Positions 1 to 7,632 of a stretch of DNA of 41,754 bases are shown piece by piece (positions within the stretch are counted from its first letter, which is position 1; each line of letters begins with the position of its first letter). The position numbers were made by a program, and so were the translations under genes. The notes under the pieces were generated by a model. The model made no database searches. It was not told where the DNA came from and saw nothing but the letters and a program-made list of their open reading frames with translations. Location of the stretch: assembly GCA_905233475.1 (NCBI GenBank), contig CAJOEN010000009.1, positions 1 through 41,754 on the forward strand. The letters run 5' to 3'. The stretch is from an uncultured Bacteroidales bacterium (GTDB lineage Bacteria > Bacteroidota > Bacteroidia > Bacteroidales > P3).

Positions 1-2
1 GC

Positions 3-173
3 CGACTGCATTCCATGCTTTTCTGGGATGTGAACAACGGCATAAGCCGTCGCAGCTGGGCTCGCAACGAGGGTGCGGTGTTCGCTATAAAACGTGCCAT
101 GGAGGCCGAACCACGACTCAAAGTCACCCTGCCCAATATGGTTGATGACAAGATTTTGGAAGGACTGTTTTAA
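3..173 (+). CDS. C-terminal fragment of an unidentified protein (5' end outside window)
   Basis: An open frame enters from the left edge and ends at a TAA at 171-173, giving about 56 residues with no start in view. The visible tail is mixed alpha/beta-like, with segments such as FWDVNNGISRRSWARNEG and LPNMVDDKILEGLF. I do not recognise the family. It is probably real for two reasons: the frame stays open to the edge, and the stop is followed 21 bases later by a strong intrinsic terminator (195-235), as expected at the end of a transcription unit. Confidence 0.6.
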   Translation, partial: RLHSMLFWDVNNGISRRSWARNEGAVFAIKRAMEAEPRLKVTLPNMVDDKILEGLF

Positions 174-194
174 TAACAGTCATATATAAATGAT

Positions 195-235
195 AACTCC
201 TTAGGTTTAAGAAACTTAGGGAGTTGTCGTTTTTT
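195..235 (+). terminator. Intrinsic terminator after the left-edge gene
   Basis: A 14-bp stem (195-208 with 212-225, two G-T wobbles, 3-nt loop AAG) is followed by a T run at 230-235. It lies directly after the TAA of the left-edge gene. Confidence 0.75.
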
Positions 236-333
236 ACGGAGAAAAAGATAATATAATTTTACCCATACAAAACAGGGTAGCCCAACAGTTCCCCTACAGG
301 GGGGAGTAAAAAAACTCTCTGAGGATGGTGAAG

Positions 334-352
334 AAAAGTCCAGTGGACTTTT
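334..352. repeat. Short inverted repeat in intergenic region
   Basis: AAAAGTCC (334-341) and GGACTTTT (345-352) form an 8-bp inverted repeat around AGT. It lies in the A/T-rich stretch 236-427, which otherwise holds only a small CCCC-TACA-GGGG hairpin near 294-303 and no convincing gene. It could be a remnant of a dispersed element, but nothing else here supports that. Confidence 0.3.
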
Positions 353-427
353 CGATAGCGAAGCGGAGAATAAATCGGGAATTTTTAACATCTCCGAAAA
401 AAAAACATACAGTATTAAAAAAAATCG

Positions 428-435
428 TACCTTTG
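428..435 (+). promoter_or_regulatory. Putative -7 promoter element TACCTTTG
   Basis: It matches the Bacteroidota -7 consensus TAnnTTTG and would start transcription near 442. The first convincing gene is almost 400 bases further on, and a terminator-like hairpin lies at 690-717. A short untranslated RNA is therefore a reasonable product. Confidence 0.45.
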
Positions 436-542
436 CATTTTGTACTAAAAATACATAGAATGCATATAAATTCTGATAATCAAGCACTTATAAAAAGTAC
501 GCGTGCTATAAGCATGTGTAAATGTTTGATTATTAAGGATTT

Positions 543-554
543 CCCCCCCCCCCC
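543..554. repeat. Homopolymeric C12 tract
   Basis: Twelve consecutive C residues lie in otherwise A/T-rich DNA, about 270 bases upstream of a surface lipoprotein gene. Long C tracts are classic slipped-strand sites. Here the tract is not inside a coding frame, so any effect would be on an RNA or on promoter spacing. Confidence 0.8.
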
Positions 555-689
555 GAAATCGCTGAGCCACAATAAGTTACGTATTCATTTAACTGCTTTT
601 CCGTGTGCCGGAAACGGTGTGGAATTTACTTATTGCCTTGCGGCGGACTTTTGCCGTAATATAAATACGATTTTTTTATATGGAACAGG

Positions 690-717
690 GATGTCCAAGC
701 TGCGGACATCTCTTTTT
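690..717 (+). terminator. Intrinsic terminator
   Basis: GATGTCC (690-696) pairs with GGACATC (704-710) across a 7-nt loop and is followed by TCTTTTTT. It would end a transcript started at the 428-435 promoter, before the lipoprotein gene at 825. Confidence 0.6.
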
Positions 718-824
718 TATTATTCTTTTGCCGTCCGCCGAAAGGAGGGTGAGTATATTTTGACAGCACAAAAAGAAAAAAATAAACAAACTTAAAAGTT
801 AATAACTACAAAAAAATAAATTTC

Positions 825-2603
825 ATGACAAAAACAAACCTTAAAACAATGACAAAGCTTATGGCCGCATTTGCGGTTGTAGCAGCCTTGGGAGGCGCAT
901 GCACCAAGGAAATGGCTCCCGACCCGACAACAATACGTTTGATACGTAACATAAACGCCACTGCCACCATGCCCCGGCAGAGTGCTAATAAGGCATATAT
1001 GCACACAAGCGACAGGAAAGTGTTCTGGCAGCCGAACGACACAATTTCCATCAACGGCACCGCTATACGGACACACTCCATCGATCCAAACGACAGCACC
1101 AAAGCCGAATTTACAGGTACTATCGGGGCTTATACGCATAGTGGAAAAGACTGCTATTGGGCGGTTTATCCAACATCGATACGCAATAGCGAATCAAGTA
1201 GCGGAATTACCGTTAATCTACCTAATACACAGACCTACAATTCATTAAAACCGCTTTCGGGTACTACATACATGGTTGCACATACCGACGCAACCCCATC
1301 ATCGTACTACTTAGGATTTGAAATGAAAAACCTTGTAACCGTACTAAAACTTGCCCTAACCAGTACAAATGGTAGCAACGACAGTCTCAGCAAGATTGTT
1401 GTGTCCCACTCCGCACAACAGCTTTACGGTACATTCACCACAGCAGCTCCAACCACTGCTATATCGTACAGTTCTTCAGGCGGAACGAGCATTACAGTAA
1501 ATTGCACCGACGGCACACATAGTTACATAGATATTTCATCGGCCAAAGAAGTGTATATCGCTCTGCCTCCGCTTACAAATAGTGGCACCCTCACCATGCA
1601 GTTCTACAACACCGACGATTGCTATACTACCAAAACCCTTGATATGGGAACAGGAAGTATAGCCCTCGCCCGCAATACCGTATATGCCGCTACTATAGAT
1701 GATTTGGCGTTTGAAAGAGTTGTCGGCAAGTTTTCTGTGGCTGGTAAAAGAAAGGTGATATTCTCCCCGGGCAACCTGCAGTACCAAGCCTCCACAGGTA
1801 AATGGCGTTTTGCCCCCACCCAGTACAACTATATAGGCAGTGCTACGGGCAACAATACCGCAACTGCAAACCGTGCCACACAAGATGGTTGGATAGACCT
1901 TTTTGGTTGGGGTACAAGTGGCTACAACAATACCTCGAAGGACTCTTATGCTACTAATTATCAGCCGTGGGCAACCTCTATTACCAGCAATCTAAATGAC
2001 ACAAATAATGTTTATGGTTATGGTCCTTCTACAAATATGACCGACCCCAATCTTGTAGGTACAAGCGCTAATTACGACTGGGGCGTTAATAATTCAATAG
2101 GTTCCGACATAGCAGGAACATGGCGCACTCTAACCAAAGATGAGTGGGTTTGGATTTTGGGTCCATCAAATAGTCCGATTCCGGGTTCAGACTGTCGCAC
2201 ATCATCCACGGTGAACGGTACAGCAAATGCTCGTTACACGGAGGCTACTATCAACACTGATGGTACGCCTGTAAATGGCATTATAATTTTCCCTGATAAC
2301 TATAATGGAGGCACACCTTCAGGTGTTACATGGGGAACCATAAATGAGGGTAGCACTTGGAGTACAAAATGTACATCTGCCGGATGGCTTGCGTTAGAGG
2401 AAGCTGGTTGTGCCTTCCTCCCTGCCGCATACTACCGCAGTGGCATTTTTGTATATGCAATTTCCCGTGGCTACTACTGGTCGTCCACGCACAGCATTAA
2501 TACCCACTCGTACTACCTGTTCTTCGATAATGGGAATGTTAATCCGAGCAACAGCAACAGCCGCTACTTCGGGTACTCAGTGCGCTTGGTGAAAGATAAT
2601 TGA
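825..2603 (+). CDS. Fimbrillin-like lipoprotein with C-terminal FISUMP/C-type-lectin-like domain
   Basis: 592 residues. The N-terminus is a lipoprotein signal with lipobox LGGAC (Cys26); an internal ATG at 849 is an alternative start. Residues about 27-300 resemble the Mfa/fimbrillin-like family (WQPNDTISINGT, CYWAVYP, then a beta-rich stretch ending in NTVYAATIDDL). Residues about 305-592 match the Bacteroidales FISUMP/DUF1566-type module: GKFSVAGKRKVIFSPGNLQY, GWIDLFGWGTSGY, TLTKDEWVWIL and a tail YYWSS...SVRLVKDN. That module has a C-type-lectin-like fold, used elsewhere as a variable ligand-binding scaffold. It is expected on the cell surface as an adhesin or pilus-tip-like protein. Its last 45 codons carry a DGR-like substitution pattern (see findings). 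The gene stands alone between terminators. Confidence 0.85.
   Translation: MTKTNLKTMTKLMAAFAVVAALGGACTKEMAPDPTTIRLIRNINATATMPRQSANKAYMHTSDRKVFWQPNDTISINGTAIRTHSIDPNDSTKAEFTGTIGAYTHSGKDCYWAVYPTSIRNSESSSGITVNLPNTQTYNSLKPLSGTTYMVAHTDATPSSYYLGFEMKNLVTVLKLALTSTNGSNDSLSKIVVSHSAQQLYGTFTTAAPTTAISYSSSGGTSITVNCTDGTHSYIDISSAKEVYIALPPLTNSGTLTMQFYNTDDCYTTKTLDMGTGSIALARNTVYAATIDDLAFERVVGKFSVAGKRKVIFSPGNLQYQASTGKWRFAPTQYNYIGSATGNNTATANRATQDGWIDLFGWGTSGYNNTSKDSYATNYQPWATSITSNLNDTNNVYGYGPSTNMTDPNLVGTSANYDWGVNNSIGSDIAGTWRTLTKDEWVWILGPSNSPIPGSDCRTSSTVNGTANARYTEATINTDGTPVNGIIIFPDNYNGGTPSGVTWGTINEGSTWSTKCTSAGWLALEEAGCAFLPAAYYRSGIFVYAISRGYYWSSTHSINTHSYYLFFDNGNVNPSNSNSRYFGYSVRLVKDN
2466..2590 (+). other. Candidate DGR variable region in the lipoprotein gene
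   Basis: In the family tail YWSS...GNV...N..RVRLV, many positions are usually Asn. Here those codons read TAC, TAC, CAC, AGC, CAC, TAC, TAC, TTC, AGC, AGC, AGC, TAC, TTC and TAC. All end in C and differ from AAC only at the A positions. Interleaved AAC and AAT codons are retained, and non-A scaffold codons (TGG TCG TCC ACG, GTG CGC TTG GTG) fit the family. This is what adenine-specific mutagenic retrohoming leaves behind, but no template repeat is visible in the window. Confidence 0.4.
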
Positions 2604-2643
2604 GAGTTAAGAGTTAAGAGTTGATAAAGGTGGATTTATGGCA

Positions 2644-2679
2644 GTGTGGCGGAACTTTCGGCTCCGCCGCACCTTTTTT
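2644..2679 (+). terminator. Intrinsic terminator / hairpin after the lipoprotein gene
   Basis: A 10-bp stem (2644-2653 with 2663-2672, one T-G wobble) with a 9-nt loop is followed by CTTTTTT. It starts 40 bases after the stop codon. It may also be the hairpin often found downstream of DGR variable regions. Confidence 0.8.
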
Positions 2680-2887
2680 AAGAAAGCTCAAAAGTAGTAT
2701 CTGCGACAAAATGGATGAAAAAAAAACTGTTTTCTATTTTTTTTGATGTGTTTGACCACGAAAAAACAATTTCTTATCACCGCATGAAATCTTTTTCTTA
2801 TCTTTGTATTTATGAAGTTACGTTTGAGTTTGGACTTTATCCATGATACGCCAAAGTTTTTTTCTTGTTTATTAGCAAATAATAATG

Positions 2888-2895
2888 TATCTTTG
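2888..2895 (+). promoter_or_regulatory. Bacteroidota promoter of the NFU-TatD operon
   Basis: The -7 element TATCTTTG is preceded 20 bases upstream by TTG (2865-2867), close to the -33/-7 spacing of the primary Bacteroidota sigma factor. A second TATCTTTG lies upstream at 2799-2806. The rest of 2680-2956 shows no gene apart from an unconvincing 59-codon frame from 2812. Confidence 0.65.
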
Positions 2896-2956
2896 CAAAA
2901 CGTTTTTAAACAAAAAAATAGTTTAATAAGTTTAAAATCATATATATACTTAAATT

Positions 2957-3205
2957 ATGACCATAGAAGAAAAACTAAAAACAGTTCCTAAAGTGGAGAA
3001 GGCTCTGTCGCAAATTCGTCCGTATTTGCAACAGGACGGCGGCGATGTTGAATTTGTAGAAATGACCGACGACGGAGTTGTTTACGTAAAACTGCAGGGA
3101 CACTGTGGTTCTTGCCCGCACGCCATGATGACACTCAAACAAGGCATAGAAACAGCATTGAAAGAAGCTATACCCGAAGTAACCGCTGTTGAACGTGTAA
3201 TATAA
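2957..3205 (+). CDS. NFU-type Fe-S scaffold/carrier protein (NifU C-terminal domain)
   Basis: 82 residues, a stand-alone NifU C-terminal domain. The signature HCGSCPHAMMTLKQGIE contains the CxxC pair that holds a bridging Fe-S cluster between subunits, and the preceding QDGGDVEFV segment is characteristic of the family. It delivers Fe-S clusters to apoproteins in the cytosol. The length matches single-domain NFU proteins of Bacteroidota. It is first in a tight run with the corrinoid adenosyltransferase (9-base gap), DUF2795, DUF2520 and TatD genes, all apparently served by the promoter at 2888. Confidence 0.93.
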   Translation: MTIEEKLKTVPKVEKALSQIRPYLQQDGGDVEFVEMTDDGVVYVKLQGHCGSCPHAMMTLKQGIETALKEAIPEVTAVERVI

Positions 3206-3214
3206 TAATACACA

Positions 3215-3766
3215 ATGATTTACACGAAAACTGGCGACAAAGGAACCACATCGCTTGTGGGTGGCACGCGGGTGCAGAAGTGCGACGACCGTGTGGAGGC
3301 TTACGGCACAGTGGACGAACTTAACTCCTACATCGGTTTAGTGGCCGAATTGGCACAGCCTTTGAGTGATAAATACTACTCTGAACTGAAACGTATTCAG
3401 AGCGAGCTGTTTACAGTTCAGACACTGCTTGCCACCGAGGATCCGCAATGGATTTCAAAACTCCCCCAACTGCCCGACAATGCTGTGCCCGATTTGGAGA
3501 AAAGTATTGACGAAATGACCACAGAACTTCCTCAAAACAAGGCGTTTATAATTGCTGGAGGCAGTGTGATTTCTGCACACACCCATGTCGCACGCACAAT
3601 ATGCCGTCGTGCAGAACGTTGCTGTGTGCTACTAAACAACTCGCAACCTATTGACGAACAGTTACTAAAGTATATCAACCGACTTTCGGATTATCTTTTC
3701 GTGCTTTCGCGTATGTTTTTGAAATTGGAAAACAAAAACGAACATTATTGGCAATCATCCAAATAA
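3215..3766 (+). CDS. PduO-type cob(I)alamin adenosyltransferase
   Basis: 183 residues. The N-terminal IYTKTGDKGTTSLVGG is the PduO-family ATP-binding motif, and VEAYGTVDELNSYIGL follows. The C-terminal half has the helical signature ARTICRRAERCCV with the conserved Arg/Glu pair. The enzyme transfers the adenosyl group of ATP to cob(I)alamin to make coenzyme B12, which Bacteroidales use in methylmalonyl-CoA mutase and other enzymes. It acts as a cytosolic trimer. The length is normal for the family. It lies 9 bases after the NFU gene, so the two are probably cotranscribed. Confidence 0.93.
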   Translation: MIYTKTGDKGTTSLVGGTRVQKCDDRVEAYGTVDELNSYIGLVAELAQPLSDKYYSELKRIQSELFTVQTLLATEDPQWISKLPQLPDNAVPDLEKSIDEMTTELPQNKAFIIAGGSVISAHTHVARTICRRAERCCVLLNNSQPIDEQLLKYINRLSDYLFVLSRMFLKLENKNEHYWQSSK

Positions 3767-3790
3767 GCAAACATAAAAAATCCTATAAAT

Positions 3791-4012
3791 ATGTATTGGA
3801 CATTAGAATTGGCATCAAAATTGGAAGACGCTCCTTGGCCGGCAACCAAAGAGGAACTTATTGATTTCGCTCAACGTAGCGGAGCTCCTATGGAAGTTGT
3901 TGAAAATCTGATGGAAATAGAAGACGAGGGCGAAGCCTATGACGGTATTGAGGATATTTGGCCCGACTACCCGACAAAAGAGGACTTCTTTTTTCAGGAA
4001 GACGAATACTAA
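3791..4012 (+). CDS. DUF2795-family small acidic protein
   Basis: 73 residues. The pattern MYWTLELASKLEDAPWPATKEELIDFAQRSGAP followed by a strongly acidic C-terminus (GIEDIWPDYPTKEDFFFQEDEY) matches the short Bacteroidota DUF2795 proteins. Their function is unknown. The gene sits 24 bases after the adenosyltransferase gene and before the DUF2520 gene. This local order suggests a housekeeping operon rather than an accessory gene. Confidence 0.85.
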   Translation: MYWTLELASKLEDAPWPATKEELIDFAQRSGAPMEVVENLMEIEDEGEAYDGIEDIWPDYPTKEDFFFQEDEY

Positions 4013-4075
4013 ACCCTCAGGAGGCGAAAAGCAAATTCCTACGGCAATCAACCTTTTTGATTGCAACTGATTGTT

Positions 4076-4843
4076 ATGAAAATAGTTGTAATTGGTTCGG
4101 GAAACGTAGCAACACATTTTGCACGTGCGTTGCATAAAGCAGGCAACAATATTTTACAAATATATTCGCGAAATATAAATTCCGCTCAAGTCCTTGCTAG
4201 TCAGTTGAATGCGGAATATACCGACCAACTTTCCGAAATTTCGGACAATGCCGACCTTTATATTTTTGCCATCACCGACGACGCTCTATACGAACTTGTA
4301 ACACAAACATCTTCAAAATCAGGTATTTGCGTGCATGCTTCAGGTGCCGTGCCTATGGAGGTTATGAAACCGCTATCACAAAAAATAGGTGTGATTTATT
4401 CCCCCCAGACTTTTGTTAAGTATTTGGAAATGAACTACTCCGAACTGCCATTTTGTCTGGAGGCAAGTAGCGGTGATGTGCTCCAGCAACTGAAAGACCT
4501 TATTTCGCCTGTGTCGAAAAAGATTTACGACATCAACAGCGAACAACGACGAAAATTGCACCTTGCCGCAGTGTTTGCAAACAACTTTGCGAACGCTTTA
4601 AATGCTGTGGCACAAGACATAAGCGAATCCGCGGACGTGCCATTCGAGATACTGTATCCTATAATAGCACTCACCGCCGAAAAAGCCACATTGGGCGATT
4701 TGTGGCAATTGCAGACAGGACCAGCCGTGCGTGGAGATGAAAAAACCATTGCCAAACACAAAAAAATGCTTGCCAATAATGAAGAACTTCTGGGGCTTTA
4801 TACTTTGATTACCAATATGATACAAAAACACTGCTCCAACTAA
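4076..4843 (+). CDS. DUF2520 Rossmann-fold, NADP-dependent oxidoreductase-like protein
   Basis: 255 residues from the ATG at 4076. The upstream ATG at 4061 would add five residues before the Rossmann strand, so MKIVVIGSGNVATHFARAL is the better start. GSGNVA is the dinucleotide-binding loop. The N-terminal NADP-binding fold and a helical DUF2520 C-terminal domain (from about residue 125, HLAAVFANNFANAL) resemble the 6-phosphogluconate dehydrogenase/ketopantoate reductase architecture. The substrate is unknown. The stop codon TAA overlaps the ATG of tatD (TAATG), indicating translational coupling. Confidence 0.88.
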   Translation: MKIVVIGSGNVATHFARALHKAGNNILQIYSRNINSAQVLASQLNAEYTDQLSEISDNADLYIFAITDDALYELVTQTSSKSGICVHASGAVPMEVMKPLSQKIGVIYSPQTFVKYLEMNYSELPFCLEASSGDVLQQLKDLISPVSKKIYDINSEQRRKLHLAAVFANNFANALNAVAQDISESADVPFEILYPIIALTAEKATLGDLWQLQTGPAVRGDEKTIAKHKKMLANNEELLGLYTLITNMIQKHCSN

Positions 4844-5616
4844 TGCAACTAATAGACACACACTGTCATTTATACGACGAGGCTTTTGACTCCGACCGTA
4901 ACGAGGTCGTGGAACGCGCTGTAAACGCAGGAGTTAAACGTATGCTCCTTCCCGCCATCGACAGCAGTAACATATCCGATTTGGATAATCTTTACAATAC
5001 CAACCCACTGGTGTTTCGCAAAATGGCGGGACTGCACCCAACTTCGGTCAAAGAGAATTATCTATCTGAATTGCAAATAGTTGAACGTCAGCTAAACGAC
5101 AACCCCGACGATTATGTTGCTGTTGGCGAGATAGGTTTGGATTTCTATTGGGATGAGACTTATCGCAAGGAACAAATGCAAGCTATTGATTTTCAGTTAA
5201 ATCTTGCAAGCAAACACCACAAGCCTGTGGCTTTGCATGTGCGTAAGGCTTACAACGAAATGTTTGAAGTGCTTAAACAGCACAGAAACAATAATTTGAT
5301 TGGAGTTTTCCACTGTTTTGGGAGTTCGGTTCAGGAGGCCGAAAAAGCTATAGATATGGGATTTTATATTGGTGTGGGCGGAGTGGTGACTTTCAAAAAC
5401 GCTACTCTTGCCGAAGTTGTTCGACAAATACCTATAGAACACATACTTATAGAAACAGACGCACCTTATCTTGCCCCTGTGCCTTATCGTGGCAAACGCA
5501 ATGAGAGTGCCTACTGTACCTTGGTGGCACAAAAAATCGCAGAACTCAAAAACACTGATTTAGAAACTGTTGCCTCTATTACGACCGCCAACGCCGAAAA
5601 ACTTTTCAATTTGTAA
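4843..5616 (+). CDS. TatD-family metal-dependent hydrolase/DNase
   Basis: 257 residues of the amidohydrolase superfamily. Metal ligands are visible in order: DTHCHL (His7, His9), GEIGLDFYWD (Glu), ALHVRKAY (His), GVFHCFGSS (His) and IETDAPYLAP (Asp). TatD proteins are 3'-5' exonucleases and peptidyl-deacylase-like hydrolases of the cytosol, about 260 residues long, as here. It overlaps the DUF2520 gene by one base and is the last gene of the operon starting at 2957. No clear terminator follows. Confidence 0.93.
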   Translation: MQLIDTHCHLYDEAFDSDRNEVVERAVNAGVKRMLLPAIDSSNISDLDNLYNTNPLVFRKMAGLHPTSVKENYLSELQIVERQLNDNPDDYVAVGEIGLDFYWDETYRKEQMQAIDFQLNLASKHHKPVALHVRKAYNEMFEVLKQHRNNNLIGVFHCFGSSVQEAEKAIDMGFYIGVGGVVTFKNATLAEVVRQIPIEHILIETDAPYLAPVPYRGKRNESAYCTLVAQKIAELKNTDLETVASITTANAEKLFNL

Positions 5617-5814
5617 TCTTACTTTCAATGGGCTTGTGCGCAAGGCAAAGCTCCTCAAGGAATTATTCATCACTTCGCTGTTGTTGAAAAAAAAAGTAGT
5701 TCGCAAAAAAAAAACGTGAATTTGCAAGTCTTAAAAAATATTGTGATATGACAGGAAAATTCTTAACGAAGAGAATTATATCCTAAAATCCTTGTATTTG
5801 TCGCAAAAAATCAG

Positions 5815-5822
5815 TATCTTTG
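5815..5822 (+). promoter_or_regulatory. Bacteroidota promoter of the vWA gene
   Basis: The -7 element TATCTTTG has a TTG (5792-5794) 20 bases upstream and lies 83 bases before the ATG. The rest of 5617-5904 is A/T-rich and shows no gene. Confidence 0.6.
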
Positions 5823-5904
5823 CAGTTTTAAGAAAAAAAATCCAAGGTTTTGGATTTTACAATTAAAGTATTGAAACAAAGATATTTATATAAAAACAAC
5901 TGTT

Positions 5905-7428
5905 ATGAACAAAAAGGTAATTCTGCTCTCGTTGGCGTTGTCGCTTGTTTTTTCGGCAATGGCTCAAAAAATGCCAAAAGGAGCAAAATATTGGATTAGA
6001 GGTAATTACACTCTTATGGTGGAGGACGGTAAATGGGTGGGCAAACTATATGACCTGCAAAGCAAAAACATCGAATTTGCCAAGACCGACACTCTGCGCG
6101 GCACGGCTATCGAGGACAACTACCAGCGTTTTGTGTTCCGCGACGTGAAATGCGAACAAGACCTGAGCGACAAAGGCCCCGGACTGAAGTTCTACAAAAT
6201 GACTTCCACCGGCTGGGAACCCGACAGCGAGGTGAAAAACGCAAAACTCGACAATGTGGCCACGAGCGACATGGTGGTTGTGCTTACCCTCGATTGCAGT
6301 AACTCGCTGGGAAACAACTTCAACCGTGTAAAACAGAGTGCCATCAACTTTATCAACATACTGGAGAAGGCATGTCCCGAAGGCAATGTAAAACTCGGCC
6401 TTATCGCGTTCAACTCGATGAACTACGCCGACAAAAACACCGTTGCTATCCAGCCGCTTACGGCCACCAGCAAGGAAAAACTCAACGATTTCATCACCAA
6501 CTTGCAGATGGGCAGCAACACGGCTCTTTACTACTCCATCGACAAGGCAAGCCAGATGCTCGACAAATATGTGTCCAAAAACTATAAAGCTGGCAGCGAT
6601 TTGTACGAAGGTGCTATAATTGTCTCGTTCACCGACGGTTACGACAACGCTTCGCTCGACGCCAATCTGGGCACCAAGGGCGTGGATTTCGAAAATCCTT
6701 ATTTCAAGCACGTCAACGGCCTCGTGCACGAGAAAACCATTGGCGGCAAAAAGCTTGAAAGTTACCTTATCGCCATCAACAGCGACGACGCCGACTCCAA
6801 GGAGAACGGCAAATTCGCCCGTCTGCTGAAAGGCGTTTCGTCGAAGGACGAGAACTTTATGATGGCCAAAGATTTCAACGAAGTGGACCAGAAATTCCGC
6901 GAGATGGGCGAATCGCTGGTTCGCCGTTGGGAAAACCTTGTGTGCATGGTTCCTCCCGCCCACGAAGGGCAGGTGTGCTGGGTGCTTGGCGGAGCCGCCA
7001 CTCCTGCGCCTACAACCAAAGCCTCGCGTTCGTCAATTAGTAGCGACAGGTATTTCATAGGTGCAAACGCTGGTTTTGGACTTTCGTTCAATACTAAATT
7101 AGACCATTTTCTTGTGTATATAGGCGGTGAAGCTGCGGTACGTTTCAACGAACAAGTGATGGGCGGCGTGTATTTTTCCACTAACACATTGCTGGACATC
7201 ACTTTCGGCCCTTTGGCAATTGTGGACTTATATGGCTGGAATTGCCTCTTTGGTGCAGGATTAAACTATCGCCCGGGGGTTATCGACTATTCAAAATCGT
7301 GGGAACCGCTGAATCTTCGTGCCGGCTTCACATTCGAGAGGTTTTACGGGTTTGTTAGCACCGATTTTGGTTGGAACAATAGCAAATTGCGTTCCGCAGT
7401 GGCCTTGCACGTGGGATACAGATTTTAG
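5905..7428 (+). CDS. Secreted von Willebrand factor A protein with beta-barrel-like C-terminus
   Basis: 507 residues. A Sec signal peptide ends at AMAQ (about residue 21). A vWA domain covers about 120-345 and keeps the MIDAS metal site: DCSNS (Asp130), the Thr of GSNTALYYS and Asp of SFTDGYDN. A low-complexity linker (ATPAPTTKASRSS, about 370) leads to a C-terminal region of alternating hydrophobic strands ending in ALHVGYRF. A terminal Phe is typical of outer-membrane beta-barrels, so the vWA domain may be anchored in the outer membrane and face the periplasm or exterior. The ligand is unknown. The coding part 6050-7000 is more G+C-rich than the flanks. Confidence 0.75.
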   Translation: MNKKVILLSLALSLVFSAMAQKMPKGAKYWIRGNYTLMVEDGKWVGKLYDLQSKNIEFAKTDTLRGTAIEDNYQRFVFRDVKCEQDLSDKGPGLKFYKMTSTGWEPDSEVKNAKLDNVATSDMVVVLTLDCSNSLGNNFNRVKQSAINFINILEKACPEGNVKLGLIAFNSMNYADKNTVAIQPLTATSKEKLNDFITNLQMGSNTALYYSIDKASQMLDKYVSKNYKAGSDLYEGAIIVSFTDGYDNASLDANLGTKGVDFENPYFKHVNGLVHEKTIGGKKLESYLIAINSDDADSKENGKFARLLKGVSSKDENFMMAKDFNEVDQKFREMGESLVRRWENLVCMVPPAHEGQVCWVLGGAATPAPTTKASRSSISSDRYFIGANAGFGLSFNTKLDHFLVYIGGEAAVRFNEQVMGGVYFSTNTLLDITFGPLAIVDLYGWNCLFGAGLNYRPGVIDYSKSWEPLNLRAGFTFERFYGFVSTDFGWNNSKLRSAVALHVGYRF

Positions 7429-7429
7429 T

Positions 7430-7575
7430 TAATAATTAGTAATTAGTAATGAGTAATTAGTAATTGATAATTAATAATTAACAATTTAACCACATTAGTT
7501 AATAATTAGTAATGAGTAATGAGTAATGAGTAATGAGTAATTGATAATTAATAATTTACAATTCACAATTTAACC
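7430..7575. repeat. A/T-rich tandem and duplicated repeats upstream of alaS
   Basis: Two imperfect copies of a roughly 70-base block (starting near 7428 and 7497) each begin TTAGTTAATAATTAGTAAT and end AATTTAACCACA. Each is built of short TAATTAGTAA / TGAGTAA units, with four TGAGTAA-like units in the second copy. No gene is present in 7429-7632. Similar simple repeats are common in Bacteroidales intergenic DNA and probably arise by slippage. Confidence 0.75.
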
Positions 7576-7632
7576 ACAATCTTATCACTGATCACAGTTC
7601 ACTCATAAATCAACAATTCAACAACAAAAGAC

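Larger units (their letters stand above)
442..717 (+). ncRNA. Putative structured RNA with C12 tract, ending at an intrinsic terminator
   Basis: The interval between a good -7 box (428-435) and a terminator hairpin (690-710 plus T run) contains nested inverted repeats and no plausible protein. Arm pairs are ATAATCAA (476-483) with TTGATTAT (526-533), enclosing CTTATA/TATAAG (487-492 with 507-512), and CAATAAGT (570-577) with ACTTATTG (628-635), enclosing a TTCC...CCG-GAAA-CGG...GGAA hairpin at 599-624. A run of 12 C lies between the two domains at 543-554. A 6S-like RNA or an upstream leader are both possible. I cannot assign an Rfam family by eye, and the boundaries are inferred from the promoter and terminator. 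Confidence 0.35.

Noticed and set aside
170-487. 105-codon open frame on the minus strand
   Set aside because: It covers the terminator and palindromes of the intergenic region, and its Phe/Leu/Tyr-rich translation reflects A/T-rich DNA.
325-795. 156-codon open frame on the plus strand
   Set aside because: It spans a promoter, a terminator, the C12 tract and low-complexity sequence. The translation has no family character or consistent composition.
2812-2991. 59-codon plus-strand frame between the lipoprotein and NFU genes
   Set aside because: It overlaps the operon promoter and the NFU start, and has no conserved features.
6046-6963. 305-codon open frame opposite the vWA gene
   Set aside because: It lies wholly inside the vWA coding region on the other strand. 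The vWA frame has a signal peptide and MIDAS motifs, so this one is a shadow.
7430-7575. CRISPR array
   Set aside because: Units are short, variable and A/T-only with no regular spacers, and no cas genes are present.
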